64,000 bases of DNA from Kluyveromyces lactis. Lineage: Eukaryota > Ascomycota > Saccharomycetes > Saccharomycetales > Saccharomycetaceae. The number at the start of each line of letters is the position of its first letter. The first letter of the stretch is position 1. The stretch covers positions 2,108,001-2,172,000 of the forward strand of contig NC_006041.1 of NCBI RefSeq assembly GCF_000002515.2. The letters run 5' to 3'. A model generated the notes under the pieces. That model ran no database searches. It was not told the DNA's origin and saw only the letters and a program-made list of their open reading frames with translations. A program made the position numbers and the translations under genes. This document shows, in pieces, positions 40,115 through 49,375 of this stretch.

Positions 40115-41842
40115 TCATACGTCACTTTGCGAAGACTGTCTACGTTTTTTACCTTTGATCATTAGATACACGATTCCAGCGATCGTAGCACAGTCACAGA
40201 ATGCAAGACCAGTGAAACACCATCCAGCCCCCATTGCCTCGATTAATTTGAAAACTATTGCTGATGCTACTGCTGCGGCTGCGTTTCTGAAAAAACTACT
40301 GATAGAAACCAGGGTTGCTGTCTTTTTCCTATCCAGTTCTGTCAAAAATGTCATCGTAGCATTTGAGCACCACGTCATACCGAATGCCAACAAGAAAGAA
40401 AAAACCAATATAACGACTATATGTAGTTCCTTTTCAATGGCCCAGCCAAAACCGCAGCAACCGGCCATGCTAATCGCTAGACCCCAAATTTGAAACCAGA
40501 GCCTATACTCTGGAATCCATTTCTTTGATTTTGCCTTGAAAAAATCTGATAGGTGACCTCCACTTAATGAACCACATAGTAATCCAATACCAGGACACAC
40601 GTAACAAGCACCAATTTGGAGGTTGTTGAAACCGAATCTCGAATGGAGCTCATGCGATAAAATAACACTGAAACAGTAGTATGAGGAGAATAGGATTGCT
40701 GTTGAAATGGAACATATAATGACTCTCAACTCAAGAAATGTCAGATAATATGAACGCCATGTTGGCTTAGGTGGCCTTGGGTACAATTTGGCAAATACTG
40801 GAGTGTCGTTGACTGGTTTCTGTAGGCCCAAGTCACGGAATAATTGCATGTGTGGCTTGACAACGGACTCTTCCTTTGTTTGTGAAGATTCCTCTATACT
40901 TAACGAAGCTGGAAATTCTGAATCTTCCTTCCACCGTGGATCACCATTCCCAACGATACATCGAAGAGTTTCCGGCAAAAACGTTACTATTAGAATTAAC
41001 CCCACGCCAGTAGTAATAGAAGTGAACCCGAATAACCATCTCCATTGATTACCATTCATTAATATTAACCCTCCAAATATGGGCCCAAGAATTGGGCCCA
41101 TATTTGGTCCTAACATGAAATATGAGACACCTTTGGCTCTATTCATTGGAGATATAAGGTCACTGACAGTTCCAACCCCTAACGGAATTACAGCACTAGT
41201 TCCAATGGCTTGAAACACTCTTAAGATGTAAAGAGCGGCCAAATGCTTAGGAACCGCTGCAAGAAGAACGTTGGCAATAAGTGCAATCATTAAGGAGAAA
41301 ATGTACAAGAATTTCCTACCTCCAAAATCAGCATGTACTGCCCACAAGAAGGGTCCTACTGCAAAAACACCCATAAATGCAGCAACTGTACCATTGATAG
41401 CAGTTGTGCTAGTATTAAATTCGGATTGAAGAATAGGTAGTGCGGGAATGTAAATGTTACCTGTCACGGGTCCTAAGAACCCAATGTAAATTATAATTAA
41501 TAGTATGCTCACAACCTGATAGTTTGAAAACGCACTATATGGTGGATTATATGCAATTTCAGGTTCTAGAGCTGTGAAAGCCGTTTCTGGATGTTTCTCG
41601 TTGCGTACTATAGAACTTTGCTCTTCCTTCGACTTGTCACTATCAAAATCTGTGTCTTTTATTTCACTGATATCTGTCATATCAGACTCTTTTTCTAAAC
41701 GATTCTCATTTGGGTTTATCGATATATTAGAGGCTGTAATCAACGGCGATGGTAAGCCTTCCATTTTTTTTTCGATATTTTGAATTGTCTTGCTGTTGTG
41801 AGACCCTGATGATAGAATACTGTTACTTCGATTCACGCCCAT
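40115..41842 (-). CDS. DTR1: Dtr1, DHA1-family MFS transporter (dityrosine precursor exporter)
   Basis: A 575-aa protein (572 in S. cerevisiae). In S. cerevisiae Dtr1 exports bisformyl dityrosine across the prospore membrane for spore-wall assembly. A ~105-residue hydrophilic N-terminus precedes 12 membrane spans. Diagnostic matches include FLGPVTGNIYIPALPILQ (about 124-141), the PNMGPILGPIFGGLIL segment, FLPETLRCIVGNGDP and FGMTWCSNATMTFLTELDR. It lies near RPS6 as YBR180W lies next to RPS6B. Upstream carries Ndt80-type MSE sites. The GP-repeat segment is coded by a perfect inverted repeat (41073-41107). Confidence 0.92.
   Translation of the reverse strand: MGVNRSNSILSSGSHNSKTIQNIEKKMEGLPSPLITASNISINPNENRLEKESDMTDISEIKDTDFDSDKSKEEQSSIVRNEKHPETAFTALEPEIAYNPPYSAFSNYQVVSILLIIIYIGFLGPVTGNIYIPALPILQSEFNTSTTAINGTVAAFMGVFAVGPFLWAVHADFGGRKFLYIFSLMIALIANVLLAAVPKHLAALYILRVFQAIGTSAVIPLGVGTVSDLISPMNRAKGVSYFMLGPNMGPILGPIFGGLILMNGNQWRWLFGFTSITTGVGLILIVTFLPETLRCIVGNGDPRWKEDSEFPASLSIEESSQTKEESVVKPHMQLFRDLGLQKPVNDTPVFAKLYPRPPKPTWRSYYLTFLELRVIICSISTAILFSSYYCFSVILSHELHSRFGFNNLQIGACYVCPGIGLLCGSLSGGHLSDFFKAKSKKWIPEYRLWFQIWGLAISMAGCCGFGWAIEKELHIVVILVFSFLLAFGMTWCSNATMTFLTELDRKKTATLVSISSFFRNAAAAVASAIVFKLIEAMGAGWCFTGLAFCDCATIAGIVYLMIKGKKRRQSSQSDV
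41073..41107 (+). repeat. Perfect 16-bp inverted repeat with 3-nt loop inside DTR1
   Basis: CCAAATATGGGCCCAA, loop GAA, then its exact reverse complement. It encodes the membrane-span segment around NMGPILGP and is in frame. Confidence 0.95.
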
Positions 41843-42758
41843 ACTTGTATAGCGATAAATTAAGACTCTTTATTTATAAAATCTGGTATTTGAGCCAATG
41901 GTCTTGGATATGCTCCAAAGCGTTGTTAGAGCAAAACTGAATATCTTGTTTTACCTTCAATATGAGTCTTTATAGCTCAATGCTCTCTTATTTGCTCATT
42001 TTGTGACATCTTAAAACTGACACCGGGAATTTTTCTTCGAAAATCATACGAACACTTTTCAGACGGAAAGCACCTTTTACAATTGACATATACAAAGAGC
42101 ATATATCGTTTTGTAGAGTTTTATTGGAGCTTTTATGTCACCCGTACTTTCAAGTGCTAAAATCTCATGGCTTATATGTTACTGAGAGTCAATTTTTTGT
42201 GAAAGAGGCCTACCTAGATGTGTGTTGTGAAGCCGTCCTTTTTTTTCTTGCCCTGTACTAAGGGCACATAGGAGAGAGAAAAAAAAAACTGTCGCCTGAT
42301 AAACCGATAGAGAAATAATAGAGGCAATCAAATATAACTCAAGCAAAATGATGTTGGTCGACGGTTAAATATTCCAGGTATACTGAGATTGTTTTGGTGA
42401 AATATTTATGTCAGTGTTTCCTTTTTTTCTATTTTATTTAGATCCTACAATTTTCATCCTTTTTATTCTTCAAGATTAGTCAATAACTTTCAAAGATAAA
42501 ATTGTTACTGAGGTCAGAGGGATGTTGGTTATTTGGTCAAGGAAAAGCAAATCAAAGGTATAACTCTTATAATTTTACAGAGTACGTAACTATTTTACAA
42601 ATAAAGGAGTAATAATTAAATTTAACCCACCCAATGCAGACAAATAAATGAAAGTAGTGACTAATATATATAGTTCAATAGAGATAGAAAAGAAATTGGC
42701 AACACGATAATATATGTTCGAAATCACCAGTGATGGAAAGGAAGGAAGAACAGACAGT
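41843..42758. other. DTR1 promoter and NOG1 3' flank
   Basis: A 916-bp AT-rich gap holding the two MSE-like sites and T/A-rich runs near 42240 and 42280. I see no further gene. Confidence 0.5.
41999..42007 (-). promoter_or_regulatory. Middle sporulation element (Ndt80 site) upstream of DTR1
   Basis: On the minus strand GTCACAAAA fits the MSE consensus gNCRCAAAW at every position, about 160 bp before the DTR1 ATG. A second core match, CACAAAA, lies at 42195-42201. MSEs drive Ndt80-dependent mid-sporulation genes, in keeping with Dtr1's role. Confidence 0.5.
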
Positions 42759-44690
42759 TTAACGGAAATCAGTCTTACCAACACCACGCTTACCTGAGAA
42801 CAAATGTTTTGGTAGAGAGGCAGTAGCATGTCTGTCAGATTCACCGGCTCTGGCCATTCTGTTTCTTTCTCTTCTTTCTAATTTGGCCATTCTTTCAGCC
42901 TTCGATCTCATTGAACCATCAGCAACACCGTCTGTCAATCTATCTGTCTGTCTTAGCTTACCAGCTGGAGCAGAATCTTCTTGATCACCGTATACCACGT
43001 CAGCACCAGTTTGCTCATATCTGTTCTTTTCAGCAGCGACTCTTTGCTTATCTTGCAAAGCAGTCATATCGTGACCTAAAGAAGACATGTGCTTCTCCAT
43101 GTCACCATATGTCTTTGCCAATTTAGAACGAGGCATGGTACCACGGTTCTTCAATGCCTTTCTGTTTCTTGAAGCATTGATCATCTTCTTTTGTCTATCT
43201 CTAATCCATTCTGCCTTTTCTCTGATCTCAGAGATTTCGTCAGCATCAAATCCTTCGTAAGTTTCTTCTTCGTCGGATTCATAGAAGCCTTCAGATTCTA
43301 ATCTTTCTTCTTCTTCCTCTAAAGCTTGTAATTTGATTGCGATTTCTGGATCCAAGAAGTCATAAACGTTCTTACCATCTAAGATTTCTGGCATGACATC
43401 GTTCTTCCATTCATCGTCTTCCAATAGATACTTGTCCTTCAAATTAACGTTGTATACACCGGCCCCACCGTTTTCGATTTCAATTTCTTTAGCCAATTTT
43501 CTTCTGTTTGGATCTTCTGGATCATATTTCTTCATCTTAGCGATGGCTTCTGGAATATATGGAGTTCTGTCAATACCATCATCACGCTTTTGAGGTTGAG
43601 CGACGTGGATCTTGTTTAAGACGTTAGTGATTCTAGCTTGAGATTTTAGCTTGTTTTCAATTCTGGAAGCCAACAACTTTTCACAAGCCTTGTTTCTAAC
43701 AGCCATAACGTTATCTTCTTCATGACAAGAAGTGGTCATGATTTCAACACCTGGAACTTCCAAAACAGTATCCAAAAGTTTCTTACGTTCTTCGTCTAAA
43801 TCTTCAGGTTTAATGATATCAGTCTTGTTAATGACGACCATGACGGATTTATTGGCAAACAATGGTTTGATCGAATGGAATAATTTGACTTGAGCTTCAA
43901 TAGAGAAACCACACTGTTCTGATAGATCCATGAAGTACATAACAGTAGAACGCAAATGAGCAATAGCATAAATGGATTGCATTTCGACGTTGTTCATTTC
44001 ATCCGTAGGTCTATCCAAGATACCTGGAGTATCAATCGCTTGGAATCTCAAGTATTTATAATCAAAATGACCCACATATAGCGACTTGGTGGTGAAAGCA
44101 TAAGGTTGCACTTCGACATCAGCCTTAGTGATACATCTCAAGAAAGAGGATTTACCCACATTTGGATAACCGCAAATCAACAAAGTTCTGGTGTTTGGGT
44201 CGATGGATGGCATTCTACCCAAATGTTGTCTAACTTGTTCCAAATACACTAAAGGATCCTTCAACTTCTTCACAATGGTAGCCATTCTACCAAGAGCGGC
44301 TCTCTTCAATTGTTTACATTGGAAAAGAGATTGACCGAATTTTAACAATCTTGTGTAATCTCTTTCAACTTGTTCGACCAATGTCTTAGCACGACTCACA
44401 GCAGCCAAAGAAACTTTGAAATGATTCTTTTCATACAAAGTATCCATCAAATCCCTATGGAAAGGATGCACGTCGTTAATATTAGGGAAACCTTTCAAAA
44501 TATCATCAAATTTTTCCACGAACCCTTCACCGGTGAACTTCACCTTTCTCATGTAAAACGCTCTGATACGAGTGATATTGAAACCTGGTCTAATAACAGT
44601 AGGTGTCTTTCTTTGAGTTCTGTTCAACACAATGTCCAACAAGTCATTGGCAGGAGCCACGGTCGGAATATCTTTCCAGGATAATTGCAT
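42759..44690 (-). CDS. NOG1: Nog1, nucleolar GTPase for 60S ribosome assembly
   Basis: A 643-aa protein (647 in S. cerevisiae). Nog1 joins pre-60S particles in the nucleolus and is released in the cytoplasm by Drg1. The N-terminal helical NOG1 domain (about 1-165) is followed by the OBG-type GTPase: G1 GYPNVGKS 174-181, G3 DTPG 220-223 and G4 NKTD near 288-291. A long basic, charged C-terminus wraps the particle in known structures. Strong codon bias fits an abundant ribosome-biogenesis factor. A five-unit ATGAG array lies 190 bp upstream. Confidence 0.97.
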   Translation of the reverse strand: MQLSWKDIPTVAPANDLLDIVLNRTQRKTPTVIRPGFNITRIRAFYMRKVKFTGEGFVEKFDDILKGFPNINDVHPFHRDLMDTLYEKNHFKVSLAAVSRAKTLVEQVERDYTRLLKFGQSLFQCKQLKRAALGRMATIVKKLKDPLVYLEQVRQHLGRMPSIDPNTRTLLICGYPNVGKSSFLRCITKADVEVQPYAFTTKSLYVGHFDYKYLRFQAIDTPGILDRPTDEMNNVEMQSIYAIAHLRSTVMYFMDLSEQCGFSIEAQVKLFHSIKPLFANKSVMVVINKTDIIKPEDLDEERKKLLDTVLEVPGVEIMTTSCHEEDNVMAVRNKACEKLLASRIENKLKSQARITNVLNKIHVAQPQKRDDGIDRTPYIPEAIAKMKKYDPEDPNRRKLAKEIEIENGGAGVYNVNLKDKYLLEDDEWKNDVMPEILDGKNVYDFLDPEIAIKLQALEEEEERLESEGFYESDEEETYEGFDADEISEIREKAEWIRDRQKKMINASRNRKALKNRGTMPRSKLAKTYGDMEKHMSSLGHDMTALQDKQRVAAEKNRYEQTGADVVYGDQEDSAPAGKLRQTDRLTDGVADGSMRSKAERMAKLERRERNRMARAGESDRHATASLPKHLFSGKRGVGKTDFR

Positions 44691-45310
44691 TGTTGCTTAA
44701 TTGATTTGACGTAAACTTTGGGATACACGCACACACGGGGACAACAAAAAACAATTAAACTAGCAATAATGCAGTTAAGCTATGCTTAGTTGTTTGAACA
44801 AACTTCCAATCTATTCAAACTACCTGTCAAACGGATGTCACACTGATAATCAAGCTCTGTCTATCACTTCGAATGCACAATGAGATGAGATGAGATGAGA
44901 TGAGCTTGCCGTTTGGAAAATTTTCCCACTACTGCAAACCTTTGAAAAGAAAAAAAAAATTGTGCTTTCAGGATTTCTTTTTCGTATGGATCTCAGAATT
45001 GACCGTTAAAGGCATACACATTGGTTATGTCACGTGACTAAAGCACTTTCTTTTGAGACTGTCGGGGTAACAATATATTTTACTGTTAAAATGTATGTGA
45101 ACATTTTATTTACGGTTTACGTTTCAACTTTCAATATATACAGAAATATCAATGAGATTTTGATCTGAAAGAATACAGCTTGAGTCCAATCTCTAGATTC
45201 ATTATAACTTTCTAATCACTACCTGATAATTGCCTAATTTCCGGTAGAATTGCCTTATCCGCCTTTTTTTTTTGAATTTTTCTCTTCAAATATAGATTTG
45301 TTTCGTTACT
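44691..45310. other. NOG1 / SEC62 divergent promoter
   Basis: A 620-bp bidirectional promoter. Besides the ATGAG array it contains the palindrome GGAAAATTTTCC (44915-44926), which resembles the RRPE motif that pairs with PAC boxes, and the E-box palindrome GTCACGTGAC (45029-45038), a Cbf1/Tye7-type site. Confidence 0.5.
44880..44904 (+). promoter_or_regulatory. PAC-like array: five tandem ATGAG units upstream of NOG1
   Basis: Five exact ATGAG repeats, giving overlapping GATGAG PAC cores, with an RRPE-like A/T palindrome 10 bp away. PAC plus RRPE is the standard promoter signature of ribosome-biogenesis genes. Confidence 0.6.
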
Positions 45311-46051
45311 ATGTCGGAACCAAGCCCACAATCTACGATAGCCATTGCCAATCTACTCAGGACTCATAGCGACTTGAAGCAAAGACAAGGATTGTTCCAA
45401 TCGCGTTTAGTTGACTTCTTCCGTTATAAAAGATTTGTTAGAGCTTTGAAAAGTGATAAATATAAGGCAAAGTCCAAAAAACAACCCGAATTGTACCCCG
45501 CTGTGACAAGCGATGAAGATGCTCGTAACATTTTTGTTTCCTTAATCAAGGCCCAATTTGTCGTACCAGCGGTTAAATTACATTCTGCAGAATGTAAAGA
45601 ACATGGTCTAAAGCCAAACAAATCATATCCAAACTTATTATTATCGAATAAAGCGACTCTACAACCAGATGAATATTACGTCTGGTCTTATAATCCAAAA
45701 TCAATTTATGATTACTTGACTGTGATCGGTATCATAGTCGGTGTGCTAGCATTCGTGTGTTACCCATTATGGCCTCCATATATGAAACGTGGTACTTACT
45801 ACTTATCCATTGCAGCATTGGCACTTATCGGTGTATTCTTTGGTATTGCAATTGTGAGATTGATAGTTTACTTGTTGTCATTAGCTGCAGTTAGCGAGAA
45901 GGGTGGGTTCTGGCTCTTCCCAAACTTGTTCGAAGATTGCGGTGTTATAGAAAGTTTCAAACCGCTATATGGATTTGGTGAAAAGGAATGCTATAGCTTC
46001 CTGAAGAAAGAAAAGAGAAAGCATAGATCAGTTGCAAAGAAGCAAAAATAA
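45311..46051 (+). CDS. SEC62: Sec62, ER post-translational translocation subunit
   Basis: A 246-aa protein (283 in S. cerevisiae; the C-terminal tail is shorter here). With Sec61, Sec63, Sec71 and Sec72 it forms the SEC complex that imports finished precursors. A cytosolic basic N-domain (1-132) is followed by two membrane spans at about 135-154 and 163-192 with a very short lumenal loop, and a C-terminal [20 protein letters not shown] motif conserved in Sec62. It ends in a lysine-rich tail. Confidence 0.95.
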   Translation: MSEPSPQSTIAIANLLRTHSDLKQRQGLFQSRLVDFFRYKRFVRALKSDKYKAKSKKQPELYPAVTSDEDARNIFVSLIKAQFVVPAVKLHSAECKEHGLKPNKSYPNLLLSNKATLQPDEYYVWSYNPKSIYDYLTVIGIIVGVLAFVCYPLWPPYMKRGTYYLSIAALALIGVFFGIAIVRLIVYLLSLAAVSEKGGFWLFPNLFEDCGVIESFKPLYGFGEKECYSFLKKEKRKHRSVAKKQK

Positions 46052-46451
46052 CTTCAATGTAACGGACTTCCATCCCAGACTGTACATTAGCAATTTAACT
46101 ATCACAGAAGGTGTATGTTCATTCTTTCGGTGAGAATCACATACTAATATCACATATAAACATACAAACATATATAAATATAGATATATGTACTCATACT
46201 AATATCAGTAGTGACATCTTTGGTTTCTGACACTAGAAATCACCTTCTTTTAAAGTTTTATTTTGCATGAATTGATTTAAGGTCAAGTAAGAAAATGAAA
46301 AACGCAGCAACAGTAATGAAAACAGTAATGAAAGCAGAAGTTGCAAACAGTTAGAAAAATAATGCCAACAGGATACCACTCGCTTCCAATCCTAGTATAG
46401 GTATTATAACTGAGCGAACGGCCGCACCACAATATTACAAACTTCTGCAAC
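46052..46451. other. SEC62 3' flank and FZO1 promoter
   Basis: A 400-bp AT-rich gap. A 12-bp direct repeat AACAGTAATGAA occurs twice in tandem (46309-46332). Nothing else is recognised. Confidence 0.5.
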
Positions 46452-48929
46452 ATGTCACAGAAGGAAATATCGCAGAATTCTAATAGAAGAAGCTCTAAAT
46501 ATGAAGATGAGTTGAGCAACGATGCCCCGTTTGAAATTTCATCACATCAGTTGGAGTCAAGTACAACTTTAACAGATGTTCAAATGAGTAACCTTCTACA
46601 AAGGCATTCTTCTCATCGTCGTGATAGGTCGAGAGATCATATGTTTTATTCTCATTTGACACAACAATCATACTCTCTCAACAGAAACAGTCTTCTCGAT
46701 TCCATTACCGTGGTCAGGCCTTTGATCAACGATTTGATCACTGAAAATAATCAAAGAGCCATCTATATTCCAGAGCATTCTGAATCTTTGGACGTATTGG
46801 AACTTAAAGTCAAACTAGATGGTAGGGAGAATATGCAACTTGATAAGAGTGCTTTGGCGCAGTTATTCAAAACACAAGCGTTATCTGCGATTGACCATTT
46901 GATTAATTTACAAACTCGTGTACAGGATACTTCTTCAAAAGTTTTCATAACAGGCGATTTGAACTCAGGAAAATCTACGTTATGTAACGCATTTTTGAGA
47001 AAGAAGGTTTTGCCTGAGGATCAATTGCCTTGTACCAATGTATTCTGTGAAATTTTAGAAGCGAGAGAGAACGGAAATATGGAAAGAGTCCATGCCATTC
47101 CCAAGACCGTGGCAACTAACGTTAAGGATGCATCCGTATTATACGACATGAGAGACAGATCGACTTATGAAGATTATACTCTCGATAAGCTAGATCAATT
47201 GGTTTATGATAATGATCACTATATCTTGTTGAAGATATATATTAAAGATGATAAAAGGCCGGTTGACTCTAGTTTGTTGAGAAACGGAACTGCAGATATA
47301 TCTCTTATTGACTCTCCTGGGCTTAATATGGATTCAGTGAAAACAACTGAAGTGATGTCTAGGCAAGAAGAGATTGATCTTGTAGTATTTGTCGTCAATG
47401 CCGAAAATCAATTAACATTATCTGCTAGAGAATTCATTACTATGGCTTCAAGGGAGAAGAAATTAATGTTCTTCGTGATCAACAAGTTTGATCATATCAA
47501 GGACAAAGACAGATGCAAGAAGCTGATTCTAGATCAGATCAAGGAAATTTCTCCAGAAACTTATAAGCAGAATAGTGAATTTGTACACTTTGTTACCAGT
47601 CATGGTAAAATACCCCATGAAGGCGAAAATCGCCCTGATGGAGGAGATGACCCAAATGGAGACATGCCAAACCCTCCAAAAGAAGATCCTGATTTCGATA
47701 AATTAGAGGACAATTTGCGTAATTTCGTCTTCAAGAAAAGATCACTCTCGAAACTTTTACCAGCAAAAACTTATCTAATAAAGCTATTGAAGGATCTTGA
47801 AAGGATATCACAATGTAATCTTGAAAAATATAAAGAGGAAGACTATCATTTGAATGCCCTTCTAATTGATTTGCAACCGGAACTCCACGATGTTACCAAT
47901 CGCTGTTCTGAGCTTATCGAATCAATTGATAAAATTTGCGAATTTACCACAAAGGAAGTATATGGATACACAAAAATGCAAATTAACAAAGCGTTAATAC
48001 TAAAGCCTGCTGAATTCCCTCCATATTCTGGTCTTTCTGGCATTTATGACTATGTTCAACGAGTTAGAACTTTCATCGTGGACCAAATTTTAGCCAGCGT
48101 ACAAGTCAGTGAAGCATATGCTAAGAACAGCGCAGAACAATCAGTTTCTCAAATAAACGCATTAGCGAAGGAACAACTAGGTGATGAATTTATGGCGGGC
48201 AAGGTTTTCAAGAGTGGTTTGATGTTCACCAAGAAAAAGCATAATTTAAGCAAAAAATTGAATATTCCATTAGAATTGCATAACTTTTTGGATCCATCTG
48301 TTGAAGGATTTATCTCTTACCTATCCTGGGGTCTCGTTAAACCAACACCGAAAATTACTAACGAAGAGAATACTTTGACTACCAAAAGCTCATGGTCGCA
48401 ATCCCTTGCATTAACATCATATTCTGTTTCACAGTATTGGACCAACCCATCGTTAATCTTTACTTCAAAGATCCCAACATTACTGGTCTATTCCTTTGGG
48501 GGTTCTAAAATGATAACAAATATCGTGCTTCATGGCTCAAGGTTTTTCTCTTTAGAATCCTTGAAAAAATTGTCTGGATCGTTGATACTGCTAGGGGGAG
48601 TCTTAGGAATAGCCTATTTAATTCACGACTTACCAAGAGCGCTACCGATGAAGTTATCCTTGAAATATAAGCTACGATTACAAGAAATCGATTATGCGCA
48701 TAATAACGCTGACCGTATCTCGAAAGAAGTATCACAGGTGTTCAAATACCCAACCAGAGAAGTGGTAAAAGCGTGTGAGTTAATTGTTGATAAAAAGACT
48801 TCCCAAAAGAAAGAAGTAGAATGCAAAGTAAGGGATAACGCAATGAGTATTGAATTTTTCCAGGCGTTATTATCCAAGTCACAGAAACAGAGAGGTACTG
48901 TGGAATCGATCAATTTGGAAGTAGATTGA
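46452..48929 (+). CDS. FZO1: Fzo1, mitofusin for mitochondrial outer-membrane fusion
   Basis: An 825-aa protein (855 in S. cerevisiae). The dynamin-like GTPase tethers and fuses outer membranes. The G1 loop GDLNSGKST is at about 168-176, the switch threonine in LPCTNVFCE, G3 DSPG near 281 and G4 NKFDH near 345. Heptad-repeat regions flank the GTPase. Two close hydrophobic spans (LLVYSFGG region near 680 and LSGSLILLGGVLGIAYLI near 710-728) anchor the protein in the U-shaped topology. YBR179C lies next to DTR1 in S. cerevisiae. Confidence 0.96.
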   Translation: MSQKEISQNSNRRSSKYEDELSNDAPFEISSHQLESSTTLTDVQMSNLLQRHSSHRRDRSRDHMFYSHLTQQSYSLNRNSLLDSITVVRPLINDLITENNQRAIYIPEHSESLDVLELKVKLDGRENMQLDKSALAQLFKTQALSAIDHLINLQTRVQDTSSKVFITGDLNSGKSTLCNAFLRKKVLPEDQLPCTNVFCEILEARENGNMERVHAIPKTVATNVKDASVLYDMRDRSTYEDYTLDKLDQLVYDNDHYILLKIYIKDDKRPVDSSLLRNGTADISLIDSPGLNMDSVKTTEVMSRQEEIDLVVFVVNAENQLTLSAREFITMASREKKLMFFVINKFDHIKDKDRCKKLILDQIKEISPETYKQNSEFVHFVTSHGKIPHEGENRPDGGDDPNGDMPNPPKEDPDFDKLEDNLRNFVFKKRSLSKLLPAKTYLIKLLKDLERISQCNLEKYKEEDYHLNALLIDLQPELHDVTNRCSELIESIDKICEFTTKEVYGYTKMQINKALILKPAEFPPYSGLSGIYDYVQRVRTFIVDQILASVQVSEAYAKNSAEQSVSQINALAKEQLGDEFMAGKVFKSGLMFTKKKHNLSKKLNIPLELHNFLDPSVEGFISYLSWGLVKPTPKITNEENTLTTKSSWSQSLALTSYSVSQYWTNPSLIFTSKIPTLLVYSFGGSKMITNIVLHGSRFFSLESLKKLSGSLILLGGVLGIAYLIHDLPRALPMKLSLKYKLRLQEIDYAHNNADRISKEVSQVFKYPTREVVKACELIVDKKTSQKKEVECKVRDNAMSIEFFQALLSKSQKQRGTVESINLEVD

Positions 48930-49375
48930 TTAAATGGATCTATGGGCATTACAGGACCCTAAAGAACAGAATCATTCTTCTATCTGAAACCATATATAAT
49001 TATTCCCATATGATAGTTTTTCATGTAAATATTTCATTACTGCTGCGGATCCGAACCAACTAAACATATTTACAACCTTACTTTCGGTCCCCTTTCCCCT
49101 CCATGGCTCATGCGAGACCCTTCGTTCATAACCTCCGGATCCTTCGGCTGATATTTTTACGGTCCGAAAATCAAACACCTGTAGCATCACCAGAACCCAT
49201 TTCAAATGCGAAATATATAAAGATGGAAACAGAATCAAGGAACGAGCCACAGATATTCTGACTTATTTTATTTATCTTCATAAAATTGGTTATATACTTT
49301 GGTAATATTTTTCGTCTACCCTATTTGTGTACTGACACAACGACGTTGTCTCTTATCTAATAAACGTTGACAATA
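48930..49375. other. FZO1 3' flank and EHT1/EEB1 promoter
   Basis: A 446-bp gap. CGG/CCG triplets cluster here (for example the palindrome CGGATCCG at 49046-49053, TCCGGATC near 49135 and CGGTCCG near 49160), the half-sites of Zn2Cys6 regulators; which factor is unknown. Confidence 0.45.
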
